In this document: positions 44,109-52,600 of the stretch, piece after piece
How positions within the stretch are numbered: the stretch's first letter is position 1
Layout: every line of letters starts with the position of its first letter
Assembly: GCA_044425705.1 (NCBI GenBank)
Contig: JAWXVD010000005.1
Location: 1 to 64,000 of the forward strand
From: JAWXVD01 sp044425705
Lineage (GTDB): Bacteria; Bacillota; Clostridia; Lachnospirales; Lachnospiraceae
Reading direction: 5' to 3'
Length of the DNA stretch: 64,000 nt
Made by a program: the position numbers and the translations under genes
The notes under the pieces: model-generated
Databases searched by the model: none
The model's input: the letters and a program-made list of their open reading frames with translations, nothing else
What the model was told of the DNA's origin: nothing

Positions 44109-44666
44109 ATGAGAGTAATTGCTGGCACTGCAAGAAGTTTGCCCTTAAAAGCACCTGTGGGTTTAGAGACGAGGCCGACAACAGATCGCGTAAAGGAAAC
44201 GTTATTTAATATGATAAATCCATTATTACCAAATGCTATTTTTGTTGATGTTTTCAGCGGTAGTGGCGGTATTGGTATCGAAGCATTGAGTCGAGGAGCT
44301 AGTAAGTCATATTTCATAGAAAATAATAGACAAGCATTATTGTGTATTCAAGAGAATTTAAGCTTCACAAAGTTAATGAATCAAGCTGTTATATACAATC
44401 AAGATGCAATAGGAGCCTTGTCTTTTATTCAAGAAGAATATGTAGATATTATTTTTATGGATCCACCTTATCAATCGGATTTAGAAAATTCTGTATTGAA
44501 GGCATTACAAGATAAATCCTATATAGACGATCAAACAATTATTATAATAGAGGCAAAATTAGAGAAAGATTTTTCTTTTGTAACGGAATATGGATTTTAT
44601 GTAGAAAAAGAAAAGAAATATAAGACAAATAAGCATGTATTTATAAAAAAAGTGAGTAAAGACTGA
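44109..44666 (+). CDS. rsmD: 16S rRNA (guanine966-N2)-methyltransferase
   Basis: The 185-residue SAM-dependent enzyme has MRVIAGTARSLPLKAPVG, RPTTDRVKETLFN, the SAM-binding VFSGSGGIGIEALSRGA and the catalytic motif IIFMDPPYQ. It methylates G966 of 16S rRNA. ATG 44109 follows GAAGGAAGGATACAATAAT; the frame opens earlier but without a site. coaD is next, the usual pair. Confidence 0.93.
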   Translation: MRVIAGTARSLPLKAPVGLETRPTTDRVKETLFNMINPLLPNAIFVDVFSGSGGIGIEALSRGASKSYFIENNRQALLCIQENLSFTKLMNQAVIYNQDAIGALSFIQEEYVDIIFMDPPYQSDLENSVLKALQDKSYIDDQTIIIIEAKLEKDFSFVTEYGFYVEKEKKYKTNKHVFIKKVSKD

Positions 44667-44745
44667 TAACCACGCATATTATAAACTTCTTATGTTTGTT
44701 GTATGACAAGCGTTGACGGTCTGTTAGAAGGGAATTAGAATTGAT

Positions 44746-45246
44746 ATGAAAGCAGCCATTTATCCTGGTAGTTTTGATCCTGTAACATTGGGGCATTTAG
44801 ACGTGATTAAACGTGCCGCATCAATTTTTGATGAATTAACTGTAAGTGTTTTAAACAATACCGCGAAAACACCGTTGTTTTCCGTAGAAGAACGTGTTAG
44901 TATACTAGAAGAAGCAGTAAAAGATATGCCAAATGTAAAGGTAGAATCTTTTCAAGGTCTTTTAATAGACTATGCTGCATCTAAAGATATTCATGTTGCA
45001 ATTCGTGGCTTACGAGCTATTACAGATTTTGAATTTGAATTGCAAATCGCACAAACTAATAAAAAATTATCAAATGAATCACTGGATACTATGTTTTTAA
45101 CAACTAGTCTCGAGTATGCATATTTAAGCTCTTCAAGTGTAAAAGAAATTGCAAGTTTTAATGGCGATATTTCACAATGTGTTCCAGATTTTGTAGCAGA
45201 TTTGATTTATGAAAAGTTTGGTCATCGAAGAACTGATAGTGAATAA
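44746..45246 (+). CDS. coaD: Phosphopantetheine adenylyltransferase
   Basis: The 166-residue nucleotidyltransferase starts MKAAIYPGSFDPVTLGHLDVIKRA, with the TxGH motif in TLGH, and has RGLRAITDFEFELQ and the SSSVKEI motif. It makes dephospho-CoA from phosphopantetheine and ATP. The ATG follows AAGGGAATTAGAATTGAT. It lies after rsmD and before the coiled-coil gene. Confidence 0.96.
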   Translation: MKAAIYPGSFDPVTLGHLDVIKRAASIFDELTVSVLNNTAKTPLFSVEERVSILEEAVKDMPNVKVESFQGLLIDYAASKDIHVAIRGLRAITDFEFELQIAQTNKKLSNESLDTMFLTTSLEYAYLSSSSVKEIASFNGDISQCVPDFVADLIYEKFGHRRTDSE

Positions 45247-45299
45247 TATTAAGTTTACTGGTGGTGATTCTAAAAAGTATAAAAGGAGTGATTACTAAA

Positions 45300-45866
45300 A
45301 TGGGTAGTAAATTAGAACAATTAATTGAAGCAATAGAAGATTATGTAGATGAGTGTAAATTCCAAACATTTTCTAGCACTAAAATTCTAGTCGACAAAGA
45401 AGAACTCATGTCCTTGTTACGCAATTTGAAAATGAAAACCCCTAACGAAATTAAAAAATGTCAAGAATTAGTTGATAGACAAGAAGAAATACTGAATTCG
45501 GCTCGTGTAAAAGCAGAAGCCTTGATTAATAATGCAACAATTCAAACAAATGAATTGATTAATGAGCATGAAATTATGCAAGAAGCCTATGCACAAGCAA
45601 ATGAAATCGTTGTTTTAGCAACAAATCAAGCCCAAGAAATTCTTGATGTAGCCACAGTAGAATCTAATAACATGCGTGTTGCTGCCTGTGAATATACGGA
45701 CGATATGTTGGCACATGTTGAAAATGTAATTGCTAGTGCAATGGAAAGCACAACCTTCAAATATGATGACTTAATGAAGTCATTAAATGAGTATTATGAA
45801 GTCATTGTTAGCAATCGTGCTGAGTTGTATCCTTCCGAGGAAACTGTAGAAGGTATAGCAGAGTAG
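45300..45866 (+). CDS. Coiled-coil protein of unknown function (188 aa)
   Basis: The protein has a predicted coiled coil over much of its length (about residues 55-150, Ala/Glu/Gln-rich heptads such as ARVKAEALINNATIQTNELI). It resembles in style the V-type ATPase subunit H/E or DivIVA-like stalk proteins, and homologues are sometimes labelled ATPase. No ATP-binding motif is present, so that label is not supported. ATG 45300 follows AAAAGGAGTGATTACTAA. It sits between coaD and the convergent ylbJ. Function unknown; a cell-division or sporulation scaffolding role is a guess. Confidence 0.7.
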   Translation: MGSKLEQLIEAIEDYVDECKFQTFSSTKILVDKEELMSLLRNLKMKTPNEIKKCQELVDRQEEILNSARVKAEALINNATIQTNELINEHEIMQEAYAQANEIVVLATNQAQEILDVATVESNNMRVAACEYTDDMLAHVENVIASAMESTTFKYDDLMKSLNEYYEVIVSNRAELYPSEETVEGIAE

Positions 45867-45908
45867 TAACCACTATAAGAACTATCGTTTTCTGTATGAT
45901 TAGTACAT

Positions 45909-46895
45909 CTAATTTATTAAGTATAAAAAGAGAGCTACGATGACAGATTGTATTATTTTGTGGGATGCATATTCTCTGATGGATAAATTTGTTGAGTTAA
46001 TCATAGTGTAGGTTTGTGCTATGCAAGATAATCCACCAAAGTGCAATAAAATCAAAATGATTTTGTAATCTAAATCTAGTGTTGCTAAAATATTAGCGCC
46101 TCCTGTGATTTCAGTTAAACAACAACTGATAGCATATAAGGTTTCAGGGATTTTTTCTCTTACAAAGGGTGAAAATAAATTTCCACCCACAACGTCTGCG
46201 ATTTCACCTTTGCAAGCAAGTGAAATCACTTGACTTAAATAAGGGAAAATCATAAGCAGATTAAAAAAAATCATATACCCACCAAGTGTTGTAATAGCTT
46301 GTATACTAGAATGTATTGCATAATCAAAGGCATCTAAAATTGTTTCACTAGTATCTATTATTTCAAGGCTATGATCATCTTTTAAGTCTCGGAACTTTGT
46401 GTATCTTAATAGAAATCCATAGAGCAGAGGTATTCCATACATAGTAAAGAACACCAATGAAATTTCCTTGATTTGAAATAACGGAATGATAAAACCAAGA
46501 ATAAATGTAGGTCCGATATTATTACAAAATGCTAATAATAATTGGGCTTCTTTTTTTGAGATTTTATGTAGATGATAGCTTTCAGCAATGATTTTAGCCC
46601 CCATTGGAAAGCCACATAAAAATCCTATTACCATACAATAAATGCAATCGTTGGACAGGCGATATACAGGAAATAGGATAGGTTTTAATAGAGCTGCTAC
46701 TTTATAAGAAAGATTGGTTCTCAATAAGACGGCTGATAGGATCATAAATGGAAAAAGAGTTGGAATCATATTTTGAAACCATAAATACAATCCATTGGAC
46801 GCAAAGGCTATCGCTATTTGACTATTTATTAAAATAATGATGAGAAATCCACATAAAAATAAAAATGTTATATTTTTTTTAAAAATCTTCCACAT
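45909..46895 (-). CDS. ylbJ: Sporulation integral membrane protein YlbJ, with in-frame repeat insertion
   Basis: The 328-residue polytopic protein of the nucleoside-transporter-like (YlbJ/SpoVM-like membrane) family has FQNMIPTLFPFMILSAVLLR, GFLCGFPMGAK and CCLTEITGGANIL motifs. In B. subtilis ylbJ is sigma-E-dependent and needed for spore cortex formation. It lies just after rsmD-coaD, as in Bacilli. Residues about 219-244 (YLSQVISLACKGEIADVVGG...) are encoded by a family A repeat at 46164-46240, read in antisense. The frame stays open through the repeat, so the protein may be functional with an added loop. ATG 46895 has GGGGAT upstream. Confidence 0.85.
   Translation of the reverse strand: MWKIFKKNITFLFLCGFLIIILINSQIAIAFASNGLYLWFQNMIPTLFPFMILSAVLLRTNLSYKVAALLKPILFPVYRLSNDCIYCMVIGFLCGFPMGAKIIAESYHLHKISKKEAQLLLAFCNNIGPTFILGFIIPLFQIKEISLVFFTMYGIPLLYGFLLRYTKFRDLKDDHSLEIIDTSETILDAFDYAIHSSIQAITTLGGYMIFFNLLMIFPYLSQVISLACKGEIADVVGGNLFSPFVREKIPETLYAISCCLTEITGGANILATLDLDYKIILILLHFGGLSCIAQTYTMINSTNLSIREYASHKIIQSVIVALFLYLIN
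46164..46240 (+). repeat. Family A repeat inside the ylbJ coding region
   Basis: AAAGGGTGAAAATAAATTT-CCACCC, linker CAACGTCTG, CGATTTCACCTTTGCAAGCAAG and GTGAAATCACTTGACTTAAATA: hairpin 1, linker, hairpin 2 and tail in order, with few changes from the copies at 25.2 and 36.2 kb. It runs antisense to ylbJ and is in frame with it. Confidence 0.9.
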
Positions 46896-46937
46896 AAACT
46901 ATCCCCAAATGACTTCAAATATAGTATACTACATTCT

Positions 46938-47639
46938 ATGAGACTAGATAAATTATTATGTGATATGAATATAGGTACTCGAAATGAGATGAAAGAGTAT
47001 ATAAAAAAAGGTCGTGTTCGTGTAAACGAGCAAATAATAAAAAAGCCAGACACCAAGGTAAATGAGTACTGTGATCAGATTTACTTAGATGGTGTCTTAT
47101 TGTTATTTTCGAAATATCAGTATTATCTGCTCCATAAACCTGCTGGATACGTGACAGCAACAAAAGATAATCTACATCCTACAGTGATGGAATTATTAGG
47201 GGAAGTAGCAGGAAAAAATTTAGCGCCTGTTGGACGATTAGACAAGGATACAGAAGGATTTTTGTTGATTACAAATGATGGAGAATTAAGTCATCGATTG
47301 CTTTCTCCTAAAAAACATGTTCCGAAAACATATTATGCTAAAATAGAGAAACCTTTGTCAGAAAAAGATTTAGAACAATTACAGTTAGGCGTAGATATTG
47401 GGGAAGAGAAATTAACAAAGCCAGCAAAGGTGGAAATCCTTTCTGAGTTAGAAATACATTTAACTATAATCGAAGGTAAATTTCATCAAGTGAAACGAAT
47501 GTTACATGCAGTCGATAATGAGGTAATCTATTTAAAGCGAATCTCCATGGGCGGATTACAATTGCCAGAAGATTTAGAATGTGGCGAGTATATGATATTA
47601 GAAAGTAAAGATGTTGCAGTACTAGAGAATATAGATTGA
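46938..47639 (+). CDS. 16S/23S rRNA pseudouridine synthase, RsuA family
   Basis: The 233-residue enzyme has an N-terminal S4 domain (MRLDKLLCDMNIGTRNEMKEYIKKGRVRVN) and the catalytic motif VGRLDKDTEGFLLIT with the active-site Asp. It isomerises uridine in rRNA. The ATG has no Shine-Dalgarno sequence; TATACT ends only 7 nt upstream, so a leaderless or near-leaderless transcript is possible. It is divergent from ylbJ, 42 nt apart. Confidence 0.9.
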   Translation: MRLDKLLCDMNIGTRNEMKEYIKKGRVRVNEQIIKKPDTKVNEYCDQIYLDGVLLLFSKYQYYLLHKPAGYVTATKDNLHPTVMELLGEVAGKNLAPVGRLDKDTEGFLLITNDGELSHRLLSPKKHVPKTYYAKIEKPLSEKDLEQLQLGVDIGEEKLTKPAKVEILSELEIHLTIIEGKFHQVKRMLHAVDNEVIYLKRISMGGLQLPEDLECGEYMILESKDVAVLENID

Positions 47640-47695
47640 TAATTTTTAATCTATAAGAAATCTCTTTTAAGACAAATAAAAAGGAATAGGTTGTT

Positions 47696-48364
47696 ATGAT
47701 GTTAAAAAATATAAAAGCAGTGATTTTTGATCTAGATGGTTCTCTAGTAGATTCCATGTGGATATGGAAGGATATCGATATTATTTATTTGAAAAAATTC
47801 GGTATAGAGCTACCACCTGATTTACAAACATGTATAGAAGGAAAAAGTTTTACAGAAACAGCTATTTATATGAAAGAAAGATTTCAAATACCAGATACAT
47901 TGGAAGCGATGAAGGCAGAATGGAATCAAATGGCATGGGAAAAATATTCCAATGAGGTTGATGTTAAGCCAGGTGTGCCTGCTTTTCTCGCATATTGCAA
48001 GAGAGAGGGCATTAAGTTAGGAATAGCCACAAGTAATTCTAGAGAATTAGTCAATCAAATTGTAAAAGTTTTAAGATTAGATGAATATTTTCAATCTGTG
48101 ATGACTTCTTGTGACGTAGAAAAAGGAAAACCAGCACCTGATATTTACTTAGCAGTTGCAAAAGAATTACAGGTAAATCCTATGAATTGCCTTGTGTTTG
48201 AGGATATTGTTCCTGGTATTATAGCAGGTAAATCTGCTGGAATGAAAGTATGTGGAGTAGAAGATGCATATTCTATAACACAAAAAGAAGAAAAAATAAA
48301 ATTAGCTGATTATTATATTTCCCATTATGACGAAATATTTTATGAAAACGAAGCAGTATCTTAA
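47696..48364 (+). CDS. HAD-superfamily hydrolase (beta-phosphoglucomutase/phosphatase type)
   Basis: The 222-residue protein has motif I AVIFDLDGSLVDSMWIW, a helical cap domain, motif II ATSN, the lysine in KGKPAPDIY, and motif IV FEDIVPGI. It is a class IA HAD enzyme that removes or moves phosphate on small metabolites. Start ATG 47696 has AAAAGGAATAGG upstream; a second ATG directly follows. It lies between rsuA and the YgiQ gene, 27 nt before the latter. Substrate unknown. Confidence 0.9.
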   Translation: MMLKNIKAVIFDLDGSLVDSMWIWKDIDIIYLKKFGIELPPDLQTCIEGKSFTETAIYMKERFQIPDTLEAMKAEWNQMAWEKYSNEVDVKPGVPAFLAYCKREGIKLGIATSNSRELVNQIVKVLRLDEYFQSVMTSCDVEKGKPAPDIYLAVAKELQVNPMNCLVFEDIVPGIIAGKSAGMKVCGVEDAYSITQKEEKIKLADYYISHYDEIFYENEAVS

Positions 48365-48391
48365 AGGATACGAAGATGGAGGTTATTAAAT

Positions 48392-50551
48392 TTGAAAAAT
48401 AAATTTTTACCCATTTCAAAAAAAGATTTGGAAGAACGTGGTATAGAACAACTTGATTTTGTGTATGTGATAGGTGATGCCTATGTGGATCATCATTCCT
48501 TTGGACATGCCATAATCAGTAGAGTATTAGAATCTCATGGATATAGTGTGGGAATTATTTCACAGCCTGATTGGAAAGATGAAGAAAGCATCTCTATTTT
48601 AGGAAAACCAAGATTGGGATTTTTAGTATCCGCAGGAAATATGGATTCTATGGTAAACCATTACTTTGTCTCAAAGAAACCTAGACCAACCGATGCTTAT
48701 ACACCAGGTGGAGTCTGCGGAAAACGCCCAGATCATGCCACTGTGGTCTATTGTAATTTGATTCGTCGTAGCTATCGTGAAGTGCCTATTATTATCGGAG
48801 GCATTGAAGCTAGCCTTAGAAGAATGGCTCACTATGATTATTGGGCAAATTCCTTTAAACGCTCTATTTTATTAGATAGCCAGGCAGATTTATTGTCTTA
48901 TGGTATGGGTGAAAAATCAATTATAGAAATAGCCGATGCTTTACAGGCAGGTATTGATGTAAAAGATATTACCTTTATTGCTGGCACTGTTTATAAAACG
49001 AAAAATCTGGAACATATTTATGATTATAAAATATTACCTGATTATACCACAATGAAAGCTGATAAATTATCCTACGCAAAAAGTTTTCAAATACAATATG
49101 AGAATACAGATCCCTGTAATGGAAAAAATTTGATTGAAGGCTATCCAAATGGACAATACGTAGTGCAAAATGCGCCACAAAAGCCATTAGAAATGGGCGA
49201 GATGGATGTAATTTATGAATTACCATTTATGAGAACCTACCATCCAAGTTATGAGGCTCTAGGTGGTGTTCCAGCAATCAATGAAATCAAATTTTCACTT
49301 ACCAGCAATAGAGGCTGTTTTGGTGGCTGTAGTTTTTGTGCCCTTACCTTTCATCAAGGAAGAACAGTGCAGGTGAGAAGTCATGATTCCATTGTGAGAG
49401 AAGCCGATTATATTATAAAGGACAAAGATTTTAAGGGATATATTCATGATGTAGGAGGTCCTACTGCTAATTTCAGAGGTCCATCTTGTGAAAAACAATT
49501 AGAACACGGTGTTTGTAAAAACAAGCAATGTTTATTCCCGACACCTTGTAAAAATATGGATGTGAATCATAGTGATTATTTAGCCTTACTTCGTAAGCTG
49601 AGAGCCTTACCTAAGGTAAAGAAAGTATTTGTCCGATCGGGAATCCGTTTTGACTATTTGATGGAAGATAAAGACGATACTTTCTTCCGTGAATTGGTAA
49701 AATATCACATTAGTGGACAATTGAAAGTAGCACCGGAACATATATCTAATGTAGTACTTTCCAAAATGGGTAAACCTGCAAATGAAGTTTACGAAAAGTT
49801 TCAAAAGAAATATAAAAAACTGAATGATGAGGCGGGAATGAATCAATTTCTTGTTCCTTACTTGATGTCCTCTCATCCAGGCTCTACTTTAAAAGAGGCC
49901 ATTAAATTGGCTTTATATTTAAGAGATTTAGGATATATGCCAGAACAAGTACAAGATTTTTATCCTACACCTTCCACTATTTCTACAGTGATGTATTATA
50001 CCGAAGTAGATCCACGCAATATGAAGCCTGTTTATGTTTGTAAACATCCCCATGAAAAAGCAATGCAACGTGCTTTGATACAATATCGTAATCCCAAAAA
50101 CTTTGATTTGGTGATGGAAGCATTGCGACTAGAGGGTCGAGAAGATCTAATCGGATTTGGACCTGAGTGCTTGATTAAACCAAGAAAATTTGCTTATCAA
50201 AATAAAGATAAAAAACAAGTAACTACGAAAGATAAAAAATCTACAACAAAAGGAAACAAGAAACCGAATGGCAAAGGAACTAATAGAAAAGTAGATGATA
50301 ATAAATTACATTCTAAAAAGAACACCCACAAAATTGATGATAATAAAGGGAATTCGAAAAAAAGTAACTTAAAAGTAGACGACAATAAAATGAATTCGAA
50401 AAAGAATAACAAAAAGGCGAAAAAGAACACCACTGGTGGCGATTGGGTTCTAACAAAAGGCGGTGGACCTAAAAAAAATACCTTTGGCAGCAAAAACAAA
50501 GCGACTGATTTTTCTAAAATGAATCGTGGGAATAAAAGTTTTAAGAAATAA
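48392..50551 (+). CDS. YgiQ-family radical SAM protein
   Basis: The 719-residue protein has the radical SAM cluster motif RGCFGGCSFC (Cys 309, 313, 316) and an N-terminal DUF (YVIGDAYVDHHSFGHAI). YgiQ proteins use S-adenosylmethionine and a [4Fe-4S] cluster for an unknown reaction. The tail after about residue 600 is a Lys/Asn-rich low-complexity segment with three copies of a KVDDNKxxSKKN unit. Start TTG 48392 follows GGAGGTTATTAAA. Function unknown; the tail may bind nucleic acid. Confidence 0.88.
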   Translation: MKNKFLPISKKDLEERGIEQLDFVYVIGDAYVDHHSFGHAIISRVLESHGYSVGIISQPDWKDEESISILGKPRLGFLVSAGNMDSMVNHYFVSKKPRPTDAYTPGGVCGKRPDHATVVYCNLIRRSYREVPIIIGGIEASLRRMAHYDYWANSFKRSILLDSQADLLSYGMGEKSIIEIADALQAGIDVKDITFIAGTVYKTKNLEHIYDYKILPDYTTMKADKLSYAKSFQIQYENTDPCNGKNLIEGYPNGQYVVQNAPQKPLEMGEMDVIYELPFMRTYHPSYEALGGVPAINEIKFSLTSNRGCFGGCSFCALTFHQGRTVQVRSHDSIVREADYIIKDKDFKGYIHDVGGPTANFRGPSCEKQLEHGVCKNKQCLFPTPCKNMDVNHSDYLALLRKLRALPKVKKVFVRSGIRFDYLMEDKDDTFFRELVKYHISGQLKVAPEHISNVVLSKMGKPANEVYEKFQKKYKKLNDEAGMNQFLVPYLMSSHPGSTLKEAIKLALYLRDLGYMPEQVQDFYPTPSTISTVMYYTEVDPRNMKPVYVCKHPHEKAMQRALIQYRNPKNFDLVMEALRLEGREDLIGFGPECLIKPRKFAYQNKDKKQVTTKDKKSTTKGNKKPNGKGTNRKVDDNKLHSKKNTHKIDDNKGNSKKSNLKVDDNKMNSKKNNKKAKKNTTGGDWVLTKGGGPKKNTFGSKNKATDFSKMNRGNKSFKK

Positions 50552-50657
50552 AGCTATTCAGATATAGTAGAACGTTATCATGTGATAATATATAGCTGAA
50601 CTCTTTCAGATAAATGATTATCTAAGATTTGCTATATGGGAAGGAATTTGAACACAT

Positions 50658-51221
50658 ATGAAAAAGATTAAAAAAGGAGAGTATGGTTATATACCGTCTC
50701 AAACCAAATTAGAAATTATAAAGACAGTGGGTATGTATGGACTTTCTATCCTTATTTTTGTAATGGGCTATATCAGTACAGGTGATAAAGCTAATTTATT
50801 GACAATTGTAGCAATTTTAGGTTGTTTGCCAGCCAGTAGAAATGCAGTTAATATGATTATGTTTTTACGTGCAAAGGGATGCAGCCAGGAGCTCCATGAT
50901 GCTATTGGTAATCATGGAAATGGATTGTGCCAATTATATGACTTATACTTTACTAGCTATGATAATAATTATCAAGTGAGCCATTTAGTAATTGAAGGTA
51001 AAAATGTGGTAGGCATCTCTGAGTCACTAAAAACTGATGAAAAGAAATGTAAAGAACATATAGCTTCTCTTATGTCTTTAAATGCATTTCATGACTATAG
51101 TATAAAAATATTTAAAGATACTACAAAATATTGTACTCGTTTAGAACAATTACAGGTGTTACATGATAAAGAACATTCTAGTGATAAAGTTGCTGTTTTA
51201 TTGCAATCCATTTCATTGTAG
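50658..51221 (+). CDS. Conserved hypothetical membrane protein (187 aa)
   Basis: The protein has two predicted membrane helices near the N-terminus (about 28-45 and 50-65: YGLSILIFVMGYIS and LLTIVAILGCLPASR) followed by a cytosolic alpha/beta domain. I do not recognise a family. The ATG follows GGGAAGGAATTTGAACACAT. It precedes rluA and recU, and this order appears in other Lachnospiraceae as I recall. No function can be assigned. Confidence 0.65.
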   Translation: MKKIKKGEYGYIPSQTKLEIIKTVGMYGLSILIFVMGYISTGDKANLLTIVAILGCLPASRNAVNMIMFLRAKGCSQELHDAIGNHGNGLCQLYDLYFTSYDNNYQVSHLVIEGKNVVGISESLKTDEKKCKEHIASLMSLNAFHDYSIKIFKDTTKYCTRLEQLQVLHDKEHSSDKVAVLLQSISL

Positions 51222-51334
51222 ATCACTTTTTTCTACAGCAGTTTATCATACTATAAGTGATTAGTGATTCTCATTACAAATCATGTATGAACTGTAAAAT
51301 AAGTGCTACTACTAGCAGCAGAAAGGGTTTTTAC

Positions 51335-52348
51335 ATGCGTCAAATTACCATTAAAGAAAATGAAGCGGGACAACGTCTTGATAAATTTCTACATAAATAT
51401 TTAAAGGAAGCACCCAATAGTTTTTTATTTAAAATGATGCGAAAGAAAAATATCACTTTGAATGGTAAAAAAACAGAAGGCCGTGAAATGTTATCGGTAG
51501 GAGATCAAGTTTCATTTTATTTAGCAGAAGAAACCATTGAAAAATTCAGGGGAAATATAGCCTTCGTTACCAATCAAAATCTAGAATATACAAAAGCATA
51601 TAAAGAATTAGGTAATATTCCTATCATATTTGAAAATCAACATATTTTATTATTAAATAAACCATCTGGTATATTAACACAAAAAGCCAACCCTACTGAC
51701 CTTTCTTTAAACGAATGGTTATTAGGTTATCTTTTGGAAACGAAACAGATAACAGACGAGGAGTTGCAGACCTTTAAACCCTCTGTTTGTAATCGTTTAG
51801 ACCGTAATACAAGCGGTCTTGTGGTTTGTGGAAAATCACTTATTGGTAGTCAAACTATGAGCAAGTTATTAAAGGACAGAACATTACATAAATTTTATCG
51901 TCTTTATGTGAAAGGTTGTATTGAAGATTCTTTGGAATTGGATGGTTTCTTATATAAAAACGAACAAACCAATAAGGTTTCTATTGTCAAAGAATTAAAA
52001 GAAGGGCAGTCCACAAAGGAATATGTACCTATTGTGACAAGATATACCCCTCTATATCATACAGATTCGTATACTTACTTGGAAGTAGAGTTGGTTACAG
52101 GAAAAACACATCAAATTCGTGCCCACTTAGCAAGCATCAATCATCCCTTAGCAGGTGATCATAAATATGGAGATAAAAAATGGAATCAAATGCTAAAGTC
52201 TCTTGGTATCGAAGATCAAATGCTCCATGCATATCGACTTCAATTTCCACATATGGAAGCTCCATTTGAAGAGATCAGTGAAGCTGTGTTTCTTGCAAAA
52301 GAACCAGAAATTTTCAAGAAATTATTTTCAAAAAGCAGCAATGATTGA
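51335..52348 (+). CDS. RluA-family pseudouridine synthase
   Basis: The 337-residue enzyme has an S4-like N-terminal domain (MRQITIKENEAGQRLDKFLHKYL) and the catalytic motif VCNRLDRNTSGLVV with the active Asp, followed by GKTHQIRAHL. It isomerises uridines in 23S rRNA or tRNA. ATG 51335 follows GAAAGGGTTTTTAC; an earlier frame from 51257 is not preceded by a site. It precedes recU after a repeat-rich gap. Confidence 0.9.
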   Translation: MRQITIKENEAGQRLDKFLHKYLKEAPNSFLFKMMRKKNITLNGKKTEGREMLSVGDQVSFYLAEETIEKFRGNIAFVTNQNLEYTKAYKELGNIPIIFENQHILLLNKPSGILTQKANPTDLSLNEWLLGYLLETKQITDEELQTFKPSVCNRLDRNTSGLVVCGKSLIGSQTMSKLLKDRTLHKFYRLYVKGCIEDSLELDGFLYKNEQTNKVSIVKELKEGQSTKEYVPIVTRYTPLYHTDSYTYLEVELVTGKTHQIRAHLASINHPLAGDHKYGDKKWNQMLKSLGIEDQMLHAYRLQFPHMEAPFEEISEAVFLAKEPEIFKKLFSKSSND

Positions 52349-52373
52349 GAAAATTTATGAATCGTTACAAATA

Positions 52374-52537
52374 GGTTACAGATCACACGTGACCTGTAAC
52401 TATACAAAAATCCATTTAAAATTGCCTGCGACAATGGGATTTTACATGTACTGTTCAATGTTGAACAGTACATGTATTGATTCATCATTTTCATACGTAC
52501 TATGCAGTAAATGCATAGTACTGTGTGAACAGTAACA
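52374..52537 (+). repeat. Family C composite repeat, copy 1
   Basis: A family B palindrome (GGTTACAGATCAC-AC-GTGACCTGTAAC, 52374-52400) is followed by TATACAAAAATCC, AAAATTGCC, CAATGGGATTTT, then a 32-nt perfect palindrome (52444-52475), a 25-nt hairpin GTACTATGCA/TGCATAGTAC (52497-52521) and GTGTGAACAGTAAC at the end. The B palindrome, terminator-like middle and GTGTGAACAGTAA end match, in reverse orientation, 57097-57198. It fills the gap between rluA and recU, about 250 nt, and holds no gene. Confidence 0.7.
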
Positions 52538-52600
52538 CAAAAAGTACTTCATTATAAAAGGAGAAAATATATTTACAGAATATATTGAGAAAAGAAAACC

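Noticed and set aside
45300..45866. V-type ATPase subunit annotation
   Set aside because: Only coiled-coil resemblance; no other ATPase subunit genes nearby.
50197..50499. Minus-strand hydrophobic frame in the YgiQ tail
   Set aside because: It is the complement of Lys/Asn-rich codons (giving Phe/Leu) and has no ribosome binding site.
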